Assembly (NCBI RefSeq): GCF_000600335.2
Contig: NZ_KK088562.1
Location: 1-64,000, forward strand
Direction of reading: 5' to 3'
Length of the DNA: 64,000 nucleotides
DNA from: Rubellimicrobium mesophilum DSM 19309
Lineage (GTDB): Bacteria; Pseudomonadota; Alphaproteobacteria; Rhodobacterales; Rhodobacteraceae
The notes under the pieces were generated by a model. That model was not told the DNA's origin. It saw nothing but the letters and a program-made list of their open reading frames with translations, and did no database searches. Below are positions 18,398 through 30,523 of this stretch, in pieces (position 1 is the stretch's first letter; the number at the start of each line of letters is the position of its first letter). A program made the position numbers and the translations under genes.

Positions 18398-19664
18398 TGC
18401 GCGTCGCCCCCTTGAGGTAGGGCCGCAGCGCCTCGGGCAGCGTCACGGAGCCATCCTCCTCCTGCCCGTTCTCCAGCACGGCGATCAGCGTTCGGCCGAC
18501 GGCCAGGCCCGAGCCGTTCAACGTGTGGACGAACTCCGGCTTGCCGCCGCCCTGGGGGCGGTAGCGCGCGTTCATCCGGCGGGCCTGGTAGTCGCCGCAG
18601 GTGCTCACGCTGCTGATCTCGCGGTAGCGGTCCTGACCGGGCAGCCAGACCTCAAGGTCGTGCGTCCGTCGCGCGCCCGCGCCCATGTCGCCGGCGCAGA
18701 GGACGACGGTGCGGTAGGGCAGGCCCAGCCGCTCCAGGACCGCCTCGGCGCAGCGGGTCATGCGGCGGTGCTCCTCGTCCGAATCCTCGGGGCGGGTCAC
18801 CGAGACCATCTCGACCTTCTCGAACTGGTGCTGGCGGAGCATCCCCGAGGTGTCGCGCCCGGCGCTCCCCGCCTCGGAGCGGAAGCATTGCGTATGGGCG
18901 ACGTAGCGGCGCGGGAGAGTCGATTCGTCCACGACCTCGCCGTTGACGAGGTTGGTCAGCGTCACCTCGGCGGTGGGAACGAGCCACCAGCCGTTCGTCG
19001 TCGCAAAGGAATCCTCCGCGAACTTGGGGAGCTGGCCGGTGCCCATCATCATCTCGGGCTTCACGAGGACAGGGGTCCAGGTCTCCTGTAGGCCGTGCTC
19101 CTCGACGTGGAGGTCGAGCATGAACTGCGCAAGCGCCCGCTGGAGCCGGGCCATCGCACCCTTCAGCACGACGAAGCGGCTGCCCGAGAGCTTGGCGGCG
19201 GATTCGAAGTCCATGCCGGCCTTGGCGGCGGGAATGTCGTAATGCTCAAGCGGTTGGAAGGCGAAGCTGCGCGGACTGCCCCAACGGTTGACCTCGAGGT
19301 TGTCCGTCTCGTCCTGCCCGTCCGGCACGTCCGGGTAGGGGAGGTTCGGGATCCCCAGAAGCACGTCGAAGAGCTCGGCGTCCTTGAGCTTCGCTTCCTC
19401 GGTGAGGCGCGCGACCTCGGCCTTCTTCTCGGCGACCAGCGACCTGAGGCGCGTGAACTCCGCGTCGTCGCCGCGGGCCTTGGCGGCGCCGACCTCCTTG
19501 GAGGCGCGGTTCTGTTCCGCCGTGGCGGTCTCGGCGGCGGTGATGCGGGCGCGCCGCTCCTCATCGAGCGCAATTATCGCGGGCGAGGCCGGGGGCAGCC
19601 CCCGCCGGGCGAGGGCGGCGTCGAAGGCGGCCGGGTTCTCCCGTATGGCGCGGATGTCGTGCAT
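18372..19664 (-). CDS. serS: Seryl-tRNA synthetase
   Basis: Class II synthetase that charges tRNA-Ser and tRNA-Sec. The 430-aa protein starts [20 protein letters not shown] and has an N-terminal coiled-coil arm (about residues 25-110). Motif 2 appears as [20 protein letters not shown] and motif 3 as [21 protein letters not shown] 19664 is chosen because it begins the conserved MHDIR segment; upstream in-frame codons lack family similarity. Divergent from yajC and convergent with the DUF2235 gene. Confidence 0.96.
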   Translation of the reverse strand: MHDIRAIRENPAAFDAALARRGLPPASPAIIALDEERRARITAAETATAEQNRASKEVGAAKARGDDAEFTRLRSLVAEKKAEVARLTEEAKLKDAELFDVLLGIPNLPYPDVPDGQDETDNLEVNRWGSPRSFAFQPLEHYDIPAAKAGMDFESAAKLSGSRFVVLKGAMARLQRALAQFMLDLHVEEHGLQETWTPVLVKPEMMMGTGQLPKFAEDSFATTNGWWLVPTAEVTLTNLVNGEVVDESTLPRRYVAHTQCFRSEAGSAGRDTSGMLRQHQFEKVEMVSVTRPEDSDEEHRRMTRCAEAVLERLGLPYRTVVLCAGDMGAGARRTHDLEVWLPGQDRYREISSVSTCGDYQARRMNARYRPQGGGKPEFVHTLNGSGLAVGRTLIAVLENGQEEDGSVTLPEALRPYLKGATRITPTGELA

Positions 19665-19781
19665 GGGCCCACTTTCGCAGAAAGAAGTTAAGATCGCGTG
19701 AACGGCGCGCTCCCTATGCCCCATCCCCCGTCCGCGCGGAAGGGCCGCACACGCTTCCGCTCTCCTCACGCTGTGGTGCGG

Positions 19782-19810
19782 TGGACAAGCGGGGGGCTCG
19801 CACATATGTT
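19782..19810 (+). promoter_or_regulatory. Candidate sigma-70 promoter of yajC-secDF
   Basis: TGGACA (19782-19787) and TATGTT (19805-19810) are 17 bp apart, 49 bp before the yajC start, in the divergent interval with serS. Confidence 0.4.
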
Positions 19811-19858
19811 GCCGCGACTTTTCGGGGGGCTCCCCTCCGTCCGCCAAGAAGGACCGCC

Positions 19859-20149
19859 ATGGAAGGCATCGCTTCCCTCGTCCCCCTGATCCTCGTCTTT
19901 CTCATCATGTACTTCCTGCTGATCCGTCCGCAGCAGAGGAAGCTCAAGGAGCATCAGGCCCTCGTCTCCGCCCTGCGCCGGGGCGACCAGGTCGTGACCT
20001 CCGGCGGGATCGTGGGGCGCGTCACCCGGGTCAAGGACAACGAGAACGAGGTCGAGGTCGAGATCGCCCCCGGCGTCAACGTGCGCGTCGTCCGCAGCAC
20101 CATCCAAAGCGTGGTCAGCAAGACCGAACCGGCGAAAGCCCCCTCATGA
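19859..20149 (+). CDS. yajC: Preprotein translocase subunit YajC
   Basis: The 96-aa protein has one N-terminal membrane helix ([15 protein letters not shown]) followed by [15 protein letters not shown] and a small beta domain, [14 protein letters not shown], typical of YajC. It is part of the SecDF-YajC accessory complex of the Sec translocon. AAGGA lies 5-6 nt before ATG 19859. Its stop overlaps the secD start (ATGA). Confidence 0.95.
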   Translation: MEGIASLVPLILVFLIMYFLLIRPQQRKLKEHQALVSALRRGDQVVTSGGIVGRVTRVKDNENEVEVEIAPGVNVRVVRSTIQSVVSKTEPAKAPS

Positions 20150-21807
20150 TCTTCATCCCCCTCTGGCAACGCCTGATGGTGGCGGCGGTCGTCGTCGCCG
20201 CCATCCTCTTCGCGATGCCGAACCTGTTCTACACCCGCGTGGAGCAGGCGAACGACGCCCGCGGCTCCATCGAGGGCGGCATCACCTCGGCCGAGCTCGA
20301 GGGTCAGGCCTCTGAATGGCCGTCCTGGCTGCCGTCGCGCCTCATCAACCTCGGTCTCGACCTTCGGGGCGGCGCGCACCTCCTGGCCGAGGTGCAGGTC
20401 GCGGACGTCTACGCCTCGCGCATGGATTCGCTCTGGCCCACCCTGCGCGACGCGCTCGCGGCCGAGCGGGACACCGTGGGCTTCGTCACCCGCGAGGACG
20501 GCCCGGCGACCGAACTGCGCGTCCGGGTCTCGAACCCCGACGGCGTGGCGCGCGCGCTGGAGATCATCCGCGGCATGGCCCAGCCCGTCGCCTCGCTCAC
20601 GGGGGGCGGCACCTCGGACATCGAGGCCACGGCCAACGGCGACGTCGTCACCGTCCAGCTCTCCGACGCCGAGAAGGCCGCGACCGACTCGCGCACCGTG
20701 GACCAGGCGCTCGAGATCGTGCGCCGCCGCATTGACGAGGCCGGCACCCGCGAGCCCACGATCCTGCGGCAGGGCAACGACCGTATCCTGGTTCAGGTGC
20801 CGGGCGCCAAGTCGGCGCAGGAGGTCATCGACCTCATCGGCACCACGGCGCAACTGACGTTCAACCCGGTGGTGAACATCACCTCCAACCCGAACGCCGA
20901 CCCCGGCACGGGCAACGTCCTCGTCCCCTCCTCCGAGCAGCCGGGGACCTACTACATCCTCGAGCGCGCGCCCGTGGTGACGGGCGAGGACCTGACCAAC
21001 TCGCAGCCGTCGTTCGACCAGAACGGGCGGCCCGCCGTCAGCTTCCAGTTCGACCCGACCGGCGCCCGCGCCTTCGGCGAATACACCGGCCAGCACATCG
21101 GCGAGCCCTTCGCCATCGTCCTCGACAACGAGGTGATCTCGGCCCCGACGATCCAGAGCGCCATCCCCGGCGGCTCGGGCATCATCACCGGCAGCTTCAC
21201 CACCGAGGAGTCGACCAACCTCGCCGTGCTGCTGCGGGCGGGCGCCCTGCCGGCCAAGCTCAACATCCTCGAGCAGCGGACCATCGGGCCCGAGCTCGGC
21301 GCCGACTCGATCCAGGCGGGGAAGAACGCGGCCTATGCGGCGGCCGTGCTGGTGGTCCTGTTCATGATTGCCTCCTACGGCTTCTTCGGCTTCATCGCCG
21401 TGGTCGCGCTGGCCATCAACATCGTGATGATCTTCGCGCTCCTGTCGATCCTGGGGGCGACGCTGACGCTGCCCGGCATCGCCGGCATCGTGCTCACCAT
21501 GGGCCAGGCGGTGGACGCCAACGTCCTCATCTACGAGCGGATGCGCGAGGAGCTGCGGCGCGGCGCGAGCCCGGTGAAGGCGATCCAGGAAGGCTTCGCC
21601 AAGGCCCACTCCGCGATCCTCGACGCCAACGTCACGACCTTCATCGTCGCGGCCATCATGTTCTTCGTCGGCACCGGCACGGTGCGCGGCTTCGCCGTCA
21701 CGCTCGCGATGGGCGTGGTGACCACCATGCTCACGGGCGTCTTCGTGTCGCGCGTGCTCGTCACGCTCTGGTTCAACCGGGCCAGACCCAAGACCATCAC
21801 CGTGTGA
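20146..21807 (+). CDS. secD: Protein translocase subunit SecD
   Basis: The 553-aa protein has an N-terminal helix and a large periplasmic P1 region with LGLDLRGGAHLLAEV, the SecD signature. Five C-terminal helices contain GIVLTMGQAVDANVLIYERMREE, the proton-channel segment. SecDF uses the proton motive force to complete export. It starts at an ATGA overlap with yajC and overlaps secF at its end. Confidence 0.96.
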   Translation: MIFIPLWQRLMVAAVVVAAILFAMPNLFYTRVEQANDARGSIEGGITSAELEGQASEWPSWLPSRLINLGLDLRGGAHLLAEVQVADVYASRMDSLWPTLRDALAAERDTVGFVTREDGPATELRVRVSNPDGVARALEIIRGMAQPVASLTGGGTSDIEATANGDVVTVQLSDAEKAATDSRTVDQALEIVRRRIDEAGTREPTILRQGNDRILVQVPGAKSAQEVIDLIGTTAQLTFNPVVNITSNPNADPGTGNVLVPSSEQPGTYYILERAPVVTGEDLTNSQPSFDQNGRPAVSFQFDPTGARAFGEYTGQHIGEPFAIVLDNEVISAPTIQSAIPGGSGIITGSFTTEESTNLAVLLRAGALPAKLNILEQRTIGPELGADSIQAGKNAAYAAAVLVVLFMIASYGFFGFIAVVALAINIVMIFALLSILGATLTLPGIAGIVLTMGQAVDANVLIYERMREELRRGASPVKAIQEGFAKAHSAILDANVTTFIVAAIMFFVGTGTVRGFAVTLAMGVVTTMLTGVFVSRVLVTLWFNRARPKTITV

Positions 21808-22787
21808 GGCCCCGAAATGGCTTGGCGACTGCGGCTCGCGTCGTAAAGACCAACATCGACTTCTTCCGCCTCCAGTGGATCACGTTCGGCCTGTCGGCCT
21901 TCCTGATCGCGGCGTCATTCGTGTGCTTCCTGACGCTGGGGTTCAACTTCGGCATCGACTTCAAGGGCGGCACCACCATCCGCACCGAATCGAGCCAACC
22001 CGTCGACGTGGGCGCCTACCGGCAGGCGCTCGAAGGGCTGGGGCTCGGCGACGTGACGATCACCGAGGTCTTCGACCCGACCTTCGCGGCGGACCAGCAC
22101 GTGGCCCAGGTCCGCATCGCGGCCCAGGAAGGGCAGGAGGCGGTGACGCAGGACACCATCGCGCAGGTCGAGGACGCGCTGCGCGGCGTGGACCAGCAGG
22201 TCACCTTCCCGGCGGTCGAATCGGTCGGTCCCAAGGTTTCCGGCGAGCTCATCAGGACGGCGTTCCTCTCGGTCGCGGGCGCCTGCCTCGGCATCGGGCT
22301 CTACATCTGGATGCGGTTCGAGTGGCAGTACTCGCTCGGCACCATCGTGGCGCTGCTCCATGACGTGATCGTCACGGCGGGTATCTTCTCGCTCTTCCAG
22401 CTCAAGTTCGACCTGACCATCGTGGCGGCGCTGCTGACCATCCTCGGCTACTCGGTCAACGATACGGTGGTGGTGTTCGACCGGCTGCGGGAGAACCTTC
22501 TGAAGTACAAGACGATGCCGCTCCGGGACGTGATGAACCTCTCGGTCAACGAGACGCTGGGGCGGACGCTGGTCACCTCGGGCACGACGCTGCTGGCGCT
22601 GATCCCTCTCCTCATCTTCGGGGGCGACGTGATCCGGGGCTTCATCTTCGCGATGACCTTCGGCGTCTTCGTGGGGACCTACTCCTCGGTCTACGTGGCC
22701 AAGAACATCGTCCTCTGGATCGGGCTGCCGCGTGGCGAGAAGGCCAAGAAGGCCTCGCGCAACGAGTTCGCGGACATCGACGCCTAG
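21804..22787 (+). CDS. secF: Protein translocase subunit SecF
   Basis: The 327-aa protein has six predicted helices, FNFGIDFKGGTTIRTE after the first (the SecF signature), and LGYSVNDTVVVFDRLRENL in the membrane domain. Partner of SecD. The start is the GTG at 21804 within a GTGA overlap with the secD stop; no internal ATG fits the family start. Confidence 0.95.
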   Translation: MRPRNGLATAARVVKTNIDFFRLQWITFGLSAFLIAASFVCFLTLGFNFGIDFKGGTTIRTESSQPVDVGAYRQALEGLGLGDVTITEVFDPTFAADQHVAQVRIAAQEGQEAVTQDTIAQVEDALRGVDQQVTFPAVESVGPKVSGELIRTAFLSVAGACLGIGLYIWMRFEWQYSLGTIVALLHDVIVTAGIFSLFQLKFDLTIVAALLTILGYSVNDTVVVFDRLRENLLKYKTMPLRDVMNLSVNETLGRTLVTSGTTLLALIPLLIFGGDVIRGFIFAMTFGVFVGTYSSVYVAKNIVLWIGLPRGEKAKKASRNEFADIDA

Positions 22788-22790
22788 GTC

Positions 22791-23148
22791 ATGCAGCTCA
22801 ACGAGATGCGCTTTCCCGATGCCCTGCCCCGTGGACAGCTACGGGCCGGGCTTCTTCCGCGTGGGCGGGGAGGTCATCCGGGGGCCGCTCCTGATCCTGC
22901 CCGACTCGGGGGTGCGCGCCTGGGGCGGCTGGGAGGACACGGCGCTGATCCTCGCCGAGGCGAAGCGGCTCGACGTGCTCTTCGTCGGCACGGGGGCCGA
23001 GATGGCCTACCTGCCTCCGGGCTTCCGCGCCGTGACGAACGATGTGGGCCTCGGCGTGGAGCCCATGCCCACGCCCGCCGCCTGCCGCACCTACAACGTG
23101 CTCCTCTCGGAGGGGCGGCGCGTCGGCATCGCGCTGTTCCCGGTGTGA
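22791..23148 (+). CDS. Mth938-domain protein (single-base frameshift)
   Basis: The start MQLNEMRFPDALP and the rest (VDSYGPGFFRVGGEVIRGPL, VLFVGTGAEMAYLPPGF, VLLSEGRRVGIALFPV) are in different frames. Removing one C from CCCC at 22827-22830 joins them as DALPVDSYGPGFF. The product, about 118 aa, belongs to the Mth938/NDUFAF3-like family, whose eukaryotic member is a complex I assembly factor; the bacterial role is unclear. It is 3 nt after secF and overlaps ccmA by GTGA. This gene typically follows secF in Rhodobacterales. Confidence 0.82.
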
Positions 23149-23765
23149 GCCTCAGGGTCGAGGGTCTTTCGGTTGCCCGGGGTGGGGTGCCAGTCCTCGA
23201 CGGACTGTCCTTCACGGTCGAGCCGGGGCAGGCGCTGGTCCTGCGTGGGCCCAACGGGGCGGGCAAGACGACGCTCCTGCGGGTGCTGGCCGGACTCGCG
23301 CCGCCTCTCGCGGGGCGCGTGGAGATGCCGCCCGAAAGCGCGGCCTATGCGAGCCACGCCGATGGCATCAAGGCGACCCTCTCCGTCCGGGAGAACCTGC
23401 GGTTCTGGGCGGACCTCTACGCGCGGCCCTGGGCCGAGGGGGTGCTCGACGACTTCGATCTGCGGAGCCTCGCGCATCGTCCGGCCGGAACGCTCTCCGC
23501 CGGCCAGTCCCGCCGCCTGGGCCTCGCGAGGCTTGGGGTGATCGGGCGTCCGATCCTGCTCCTCGACGAGCCCACGGTATCGCTCGACGCCGCCTCGGTC
23601 GCGCGCTTCGCCGGATGGCTGCGCGAGAGGCATCTCGCCTCGGGCGGCCTCGCGGTGATCGCCACCCATGTGCCGCTCGGCCTCGACGCGCCCGAATTCG
23701 ATCTCTCCCGCTTCCGCGCCGACCCAATGGTCGCGGGGCAGGGGAGCGACGCGGCTTTTCTCTGA
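23145..23765 (+). CDS. ccmA: Haem exporter ATP-binding protein CcmA
   Basis: The 206-aa ABC ATPase has Walker A GPNGAGKTT near residue 36, the signature region TLSAGQSRRLGLARL and Walker B PILLLDEPTVSLD. It partners CcmB, and its ATP hydrolysis drives release of haem-loaded CcmE during cytochrome c maturation. The start is GTG 23145, inside the GTGA overlap with the preceding gene. First gene of ccmABCDG. Confidence 0.93.
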   Translation: MSLRVEGLSVARGGVPVLDGLSFTVEPGQALVLRGPNGAGKTTLLRVLAGLAPPLAGRVEMPPESAAYASHADGIKATLSVRENLRFWADLYARPWAEGVLDDFDLRSLAHRPAGTLSAGQSRRLGLARLGVIGRPILLLDEPTVSLDAASVARFAGWLRERHLASGGLAVIATHVPLGLDAPEFDLSRFRADPMVAGQGSDAAFL

Positions 23766-23782
23766 TGGTCATTCTTCTGGCC

Positions 23783-23830
23783 ACAAATATCCCGGGGGAG
23801 CCCCCGAAGGGGGTGGGGACAGAGCCCCCC
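23783..23830 (+). repeat. Intergenic GC-rich palindromic element between ccmA and ccmB
   Basis: The segment contains ACAAATATCCCGGGGGAG, then CCCCCGAAGGGGG (hairpin) and a G-rich to C-rich closing arm (GGGGACAGAGCCCCCC). From memory, elements built as AAATATCCCGGGGG followed by a variable hairpin and GGGGGCAGAGCCCC are scattered between genes in Rhodobacteraceae genomes. No second copy was seen in this window. Confidence 0.5.
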
Positions 23831-23844
23831 TCACGGGTGACTCC

Positions 23845-24501
23845 ATGAAGGCCCTCCTCCTCCGCGACCTGCGCCTCGCCGTTCGCGCCGGCGGCGGCTT
23901 CGGCCTCTCGCTGGCCTTCTTCCTGATCGTCACCGTCCTCGTCCCCTTCGCCGTGGGACCCGAGGCCGACACCTTGTCCCGCATCGGGCCGGGCGTGCTC
24001 TGGGTCGGCGCGCTCCTGGCCACGCTCCTGTCGCTCGATCGCCAGTTCGCGCTCGACCACGAGGACGGGGCGCTGCCGCTCATCGCCACCTCGCCGCTTC
24101 CCCTGGAGGCCGTCGCGCTGGCCAAGGCCGTGGCCCACTGGCTTACCACCGGCCTGCCGCTCACGCTGGCCGCCGCGCCGCTGGGCATCCTCCTGAATCT
24201 CGAAGGCGCGTCCTTCCCCTGGCTCGTGCTGACGCTCGCCCTCGGCACCCCGGCGCTGTCGGTGATCGGCACCTTCGGGGCGGCGCTCACGGTGGGGATC
24301 AAGCGCGGCGGGCTGCTCCTGTCCCTTCTCGTCCTGCCGCTTTATGTCCCGACCCTCATCTTCGGGGCCGAAGCCGCGCGGCGCGGCGCCATGGGGCTGG
24401 AGGTCGCCACGCCGCTCCTGATGCTGGCGGGGATCACGCTCGGCGCGCTGGCCCTGCTGCCCTTCGCCGCAGGGGCGGTCCTGAGGATCAACCTCCGCTG
24501 A
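23845..24501 (+). CDS. ccmB: Haem exporter membrane protein CcmB
   Basis: The 218-aa protein has six predicted membrane helices. MKALLLRDLRLAVRAGGGFG at the start, SLDRQFALDHEDGALPLIAT, and the end LLPFAAGAVLRINLR all fit CcmB, membrane partner of CcmA. ATG 23845 follows GGGTGA. Separated from ccmA by 79 bp holding a palindromic element, so the coupling seen elsewhere in the operon is broken here. Confidence 0.93.
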   Translation: MKALLLRDLRLAVRAGGGFGLSLAFFLIVTVLVPFAVGPEADTLSRIGPGVLWVGALLATLLSLDRQFALDHEDGALPLIATSPLPLEAVALAKAVAHWLTTGLPLTLAAAPLGILLNLEGASFPWLVLTLALGTPALSVIGTFGAALTVGIKRGGLLLSLLVLPLYVPTLIFGAEAARRGAMGLEVATPLLMLAGITLGALALLPFAAGAVLRINLR

Positions 24502-24543
24502 TCGGGCATTGAGACGAAGGGCCTCAGTGACTATTGAAGCCCA

Positions 24544-25278
24544 ATGTCGATCTGGGAATACGCCAACCCCAAGAAGTTCATCGCCACGACGGCCCCGGTG
24601 ATCCCCTGGGCCTTCGGGGGGGCGATCCTGTGCATCGTCGTCGGCCTGATCTGGGGCTTCTTCCTGACGCCCGACGCGGACCGCTTCGGCTCGACCGTCA
24701 AGATCATCTACCTCCACGTCCCCTCGGCCATGATCGCCATCAACGGCTGGATCATGATGCTGGTGGCCTCGCTGATCTGGCTGATCCGCCGCCACCACGT
24801 CAGTGCGCTCGCCGCCAAGGCCGCCGCGCCCGTGGGCATGGTGATGACGCTGATCGCGCTCTGGACCGGCGCGGTCTGGGGGCAGCCGATGTGGGGCACG
24901 TGGTGGGCCTGGGACCCGCGCCTCACGTCCTTCCTGATCCTGTTCCTCTTCTACCTGGGCTACGTCGCGCTCTGGGAGGCGATCCCGGACCCGGACCAGG
25001 CGGCGGACCTGACCTCGGTTCTCTGTCTCGTCGGCTCGGTCTTCGCGCTCCTGTCCCGTTACGCCGTGTATTTCTGGAACCAGGGCCTCCACCAGGGCGC
25101 GACGCTGTCGATGGACTCCGAGCAGCACATCGCGGACGTGTTCTGGGTTCCCCTCGTCGTCTGCATCGCCGGGTTCATCCTTCTCTTCGTCGCGCTCGTC
25201 CTGATGCGCACCGGCACGGAGATCCGCCTCCGCCGTCTCCGCGCCCTGGAGCGCCAGGCGCAGAGGGCCGCCGCATGA
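24544..25278 (+). CDS. ccmC: Haem-handling membrane protein CcmC
   Basis: The 244-aa protein has six helices and the periplasmic tryptophan-rich WGTWWAWDPRLTSFLILF motif that presents haem to CcmE. A conserved His occurs in YLHVPSAM. It belongs to the haem-handling protein family with CcmF. Overlaps ccmD (ATGA). Confidence 0.96.
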   Translation: MSIWEYANPKKFIATTAPVIPWAFGGAILCIVVGLIWGFFLTPDADRFGSTVKIIYLHVPSAMIAINGWIMMLVASLIWLIRRHHVSALAAKAAAPVGMVMTLIALWTGAVWGQPMWGTWWAWDPRLTSFLILFLFYLGYVALWEAIPDPDQAADLTSVLCLVGSVFALLSRYAVYFWNQGLHQGATLSMDSEQHIADVFWVPLVVCIAGFILLFVALVLMRTGTEIRLRRLRALERQAQRAAA

Positions 25279-25427
25279 CCCTGGAGCTCGGGAAATATGC
25301 GTCCGAGGTCCTCTCGGCCTATGGCGTGAGCCTCGCCCTCCTCGTCGGCCTCTCCGGCTGGAGCTGGCGTCGCTACCGGCGCGTCAAGGCCGAGATGGAG
25401 CGCGTCGAGAGGGGTCGCGATGGCTAG
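25275..25427 (+). CDS. ccmD: Cytochrome c biogenesis protein CcmD
   Basis: The 50-aa protein MTLELGKYASEVLSAYGVSL... has one membrane helix followed by WRRYRRVKAEMERVERGR, the usual small CcmD that stabilises CcmABC-CcmE. It starts at an ATGA overlap with ccmC, and its last 8 nt overlap ccmG. Confidence 0.9.
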   Translation: MTLELGKYASEVLSAYGVSLALLVGLSGWSWRRYRRVKAEMERVERGRDG

Positions 25428-25971
25428 GATCTCGCCCTTCGTCCTGATCCCGCCGGTGATCTTCGCGGCGCTGGCCGGCCTCTTCGCCTCGGCCATGTAC
25501 ACGAGGGACGCCGGGCAGCAGCAGCTTCCCTCGGCGCTGGTGGGCCAGGCCGCCCCGACCTTGCCGGAGGGGACGCTCCCCGGCCTCCCGGCGCTCGACC
25601 CGGCGGTGCTGGCGGATGGGAACGTCAAGCTCGTGAACTTCTTCGCCTCGTGGTGCGCCCCCTGCCGGGTCGAGGCGCCGCAGCTCCTGGCGCTGGCGGG
25701 CGAGGGGATCCCGATCTACGGAATCGCCTACAAGGACGATCCCGCCAAGGCGGCGGGGTTCCTGCAGGACGTGGGCAACCCCTACGAGGCGACGGGGACG
25801 GACCCCGACGGGCGCACGGCGGTGAACTGGGGCATCTACGGCGTGCCCGAGACCTTCGTGGTCGATGGCGATGGCAAGGTCGTCGCCCGCCTCGCCGAGC
25901 CGCTGACCGAGGACGCGCTGCAACGCCGTCTCCGCCCCGCGCTCGAAGCGGCGGGTGCATCCGCGAACTGA
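25420..25971 (+). CDS. ccmG: Periplasmic thiol-disulfide oxidoreductase CcmG (DsbE)
   Basis: The 183-aa protein has an N-terminal membrane anchor (SPFVLIPPVIFAALAGLFAS), a thioredoxin fold with WCAPC (Cys79/Cys82), GIAYKDDP and the cis-Pro region YGVPETFVVD. It reduces apocytochrome c CXXCH thiols before haem attachment. Overlaps ccmD. Last gene of the visible ccm operon. Confidence 0.95.
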   Translation: MARISPFVLIPPVIFAALAGLFASAMYTRDAGQQQLPSALVGQAAPTLPEGTLPGLPALDPAVLADGNVKLVNFFASWCAPCRVEAPQLLALAGEGIPIYGIAYKDDPAKAAGFLQDVGNPYEATGTDPDGRTAVNWGIYGVPETFVVDGDGKVVARLAEPLTEDALQRRLRPALEAAGASAN

Positions 25972-26037
25972 CCTTTTGGAGCGGCGAATTGCGCCGGAAT
26001 CGTGGTATCCTCCTGAAAACGCAACAGGGAGGATGAC

Positions 26038-26865
26038 ATGAGGATCGTGTTGGGCACGGGGCTTCTGGCGCTCGCCGCCGGGGGCGCTTGGGCGGAGCCC
26101 TCGCTCGAACGGGGGACCTACCTCGTCGAAGGGCCGATGGGCTGCGGCAACTGCCACACGCCGCTGGGGCCGACCGGCGAGGTCGCCGGGCAGGAGCTCT
26201 CGGGTCGGATCGTGGAGCAGAACGATCTCTACACCGCCATCGCGCCCAACATCACGCCCGCCGGGGATGTCGCCAACTGGTCGGACGAGGAGCTGGCCCG
26301 CGCGATCCGCGAGGGCATCCGGCCGAACGAGCGGGTCATCGGGCCGCCCATGCCGATCCACCTCTACCGCCGCCTTTCGGACGATGACGTGATGAGCGTG
26401 GTGATGTATCTGCGGCAGGTCCCGGCCGTGGAGAATGATCCGGGCGAGAGCACCTACAACATCCCGCTGCCCCCGAACTACGGCCCGCCGGTGGACCATG
26501 TGGAGGCCATCCCGGCCGGCGTGACGGTCGAATACGGCGAATACCTCGCAGGCCCCATCGCGCATTGCGTCGAGTGCCACTCGCCCATGGGTCCACAGGG
26601 ACCGGAGACCGACACGCGCACGGGTGGCGGAGGGATGGAGTTCAAGGGACCCTGGGGCGTGGTGGTGGCGCCGCCCATCTATGGCGCGGCGCTGGAGCAC
26701 CTGACGGACGCCGACCTCGACGGAATGATCCGGCACGGGCAGCGTCCGACCGGCACGCCGATGAACCCGCCGATGCCCTATGCCCATTTCGCGAAGATGA
26801 CCGACGACGACCTCGCCGCGATCATCCTATACCTGCGCCAGCTTCCCGAGCCGCCGGCCGGATGA
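26038..26865 (+). CDS. Secreted diheme cytochrome c
   Basis: The 275-aa protein has a signal peptide (MRIVLGTGLLALAAGGAWA) and two haem c sites, CGNCH (residues 36-40) and CVECH (177-181), each followed by a Met-containing region. This is the layout of diheme cytochromes found as alcohol/aldehyde dehydrogenase or other oxidoreductase electron-accepting subunits. It follows ccmG by 66 bp. No dehydrogenase gene is adjacent, so the electron donor is unknown. Confidence 0.88.
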   Translation: MRIVLGTGLLALAAGGAWAEPSLERGTYLVEGPMGCGNCHTPLGPTGEVAGQELSGRIVEQNDLYTAIAPNITPAGDVANWSDEELARAIREGIRPNERVIGPPMPIHLYRRLSDDDVMSVVMYLRQVPAVENDPGESTYNIPLPPNYGPPVDHVEAIPAGVTVEYGEYLAGPIAHCVECHSPMGPQGPETDTRTGGGGMEFKGPWGVVVAPPIYGAALEHLTDADLDGMIRHGQRPTGTPMNPPMPYAHFAKMTDDDLAAIILYLRQLPEPPAG

Positions 26866-26904
26866 TGGAAGGGGCGCCCTGGGAAAGGGCGCCCGCTCGC
26901 GGCC

Positions 26905-29598
<2,694 letters not shown>

Positions 29599-29818
29599 CT
29601 GGCTAATCCTTCTGGTGTCCCGTCCCCATATGGGGGCCGTGGTCGGCGGTTTGTATACCATTGCACACAAAGGAGGGAAAGCCCTCTCCCAGGGCTGGCA
29701 GGCCGCACCGCGCGAGGCGAGGAGGCTTGCGGCGCGGCCTCTCGCAATTCATTGATTGGCGCGGCGTGAGGGGCTCCCGTAAGCCCGGAGTCACGACCAA
29801 GAGGCCAGGCGAACCCCA

Positions 29819-30523
29819 ATGCGACTGATTCCGGCGACCGGCCTCTCGGCCCTTGCGATGCTGATGCCCGGCCTGTCGCACGCCGAATCCAAGCTTCCCA
29901 TCGTGGTCGAGCTCTTTACCTCCCAAGGCTGCTCCTCCTGCCCGCCGGCGGACTCCATGCTGGGCGACCTGTCCAAGATGGACAACGTGATCGCCCTCGC
30001 GCTGCACGTCGACTACTGGGACTACATCGGCTGGCCCGACACCTTCGCCTCGGCCAACCACACCGCCCGGCAGGAGGCCTATGCGCGCGCGGCGGGCGAG
30101 CGGATGGTCTACACGCCCCAGATCATCGTCAACGGAGAGGACCGCCTGGTCGGCGGCGACACCTTCGCCGTCATGGAAAGCCTGCAGGCCCATGCCGATG
30201 CCACGACGCCCGTGGACCTGCACCTCTCGCGCGAGGGGGACGAGATCCGCATCGAGGCCGCGCCCACCCACCTTGCCCATCCGCTCGACGTGATGCTGGT
30301 GCGCTACGTCCCCGAGGACGAGGTCGTCATCACCGGGGGCGAGAACGCGGGCCTCACCATGGCCTACCACAACATCGTCACCTCGTGGGAGCATCTGGGC
30401 CACTGGGACGGGCGGGAGCCCCTGGCCCTCGACCATTCGGTCGAGGGGACGCAGCCCGTCGTGGTCCTCCTCCAGGAGCCCGGGCCCGGGCCCATCCGCG
30501 CGGCGGCCAAGCTCGATCACTGA
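29819..30523 (+). CDS. DUF1223 secreted thioredoxin-like protein
   Basis: The 234-aa protein has a signal peptide ending GLSHA, then VVELFTSQGCSSCPPADSML, the DUF1223 CxxC motif on a thioredoxin-like fold, and YTPQIIVNGEDRLVGGD. The family is uncharacterised; redox function is inferred from CSSC. It sits divergently beside acnA and overlaps the convergent acyltransferase gene by 7 nt. Confidence 0.86.
   Translation: MRLIPATGLSALAMLMPGLSHAESKLPIVVELFTSQGCSSCPPADSMLGDLSKMDNVIALALHVDYWDYIGWPDTFASANHTARQEAYARAAGERMVYTPQIIVNGEDRLVGGDTFAVMESLQAHADATTPVDLHLSREGDEIRIEAAPTHLAHPLDVMLVRYVPEDEVVITGGENAGLTMAYHNIVTSWEHLGHWDGREPLALDHSVEGTQPVVVLLQEPGPGPIRAAAKLDH

Noticed and set aside
18372..19847. serS start at 19847
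   Set aside because: The extra 61 codons have no family similarity and would run into the yajC promoter region. The conserved MHDIR start is at 19664.
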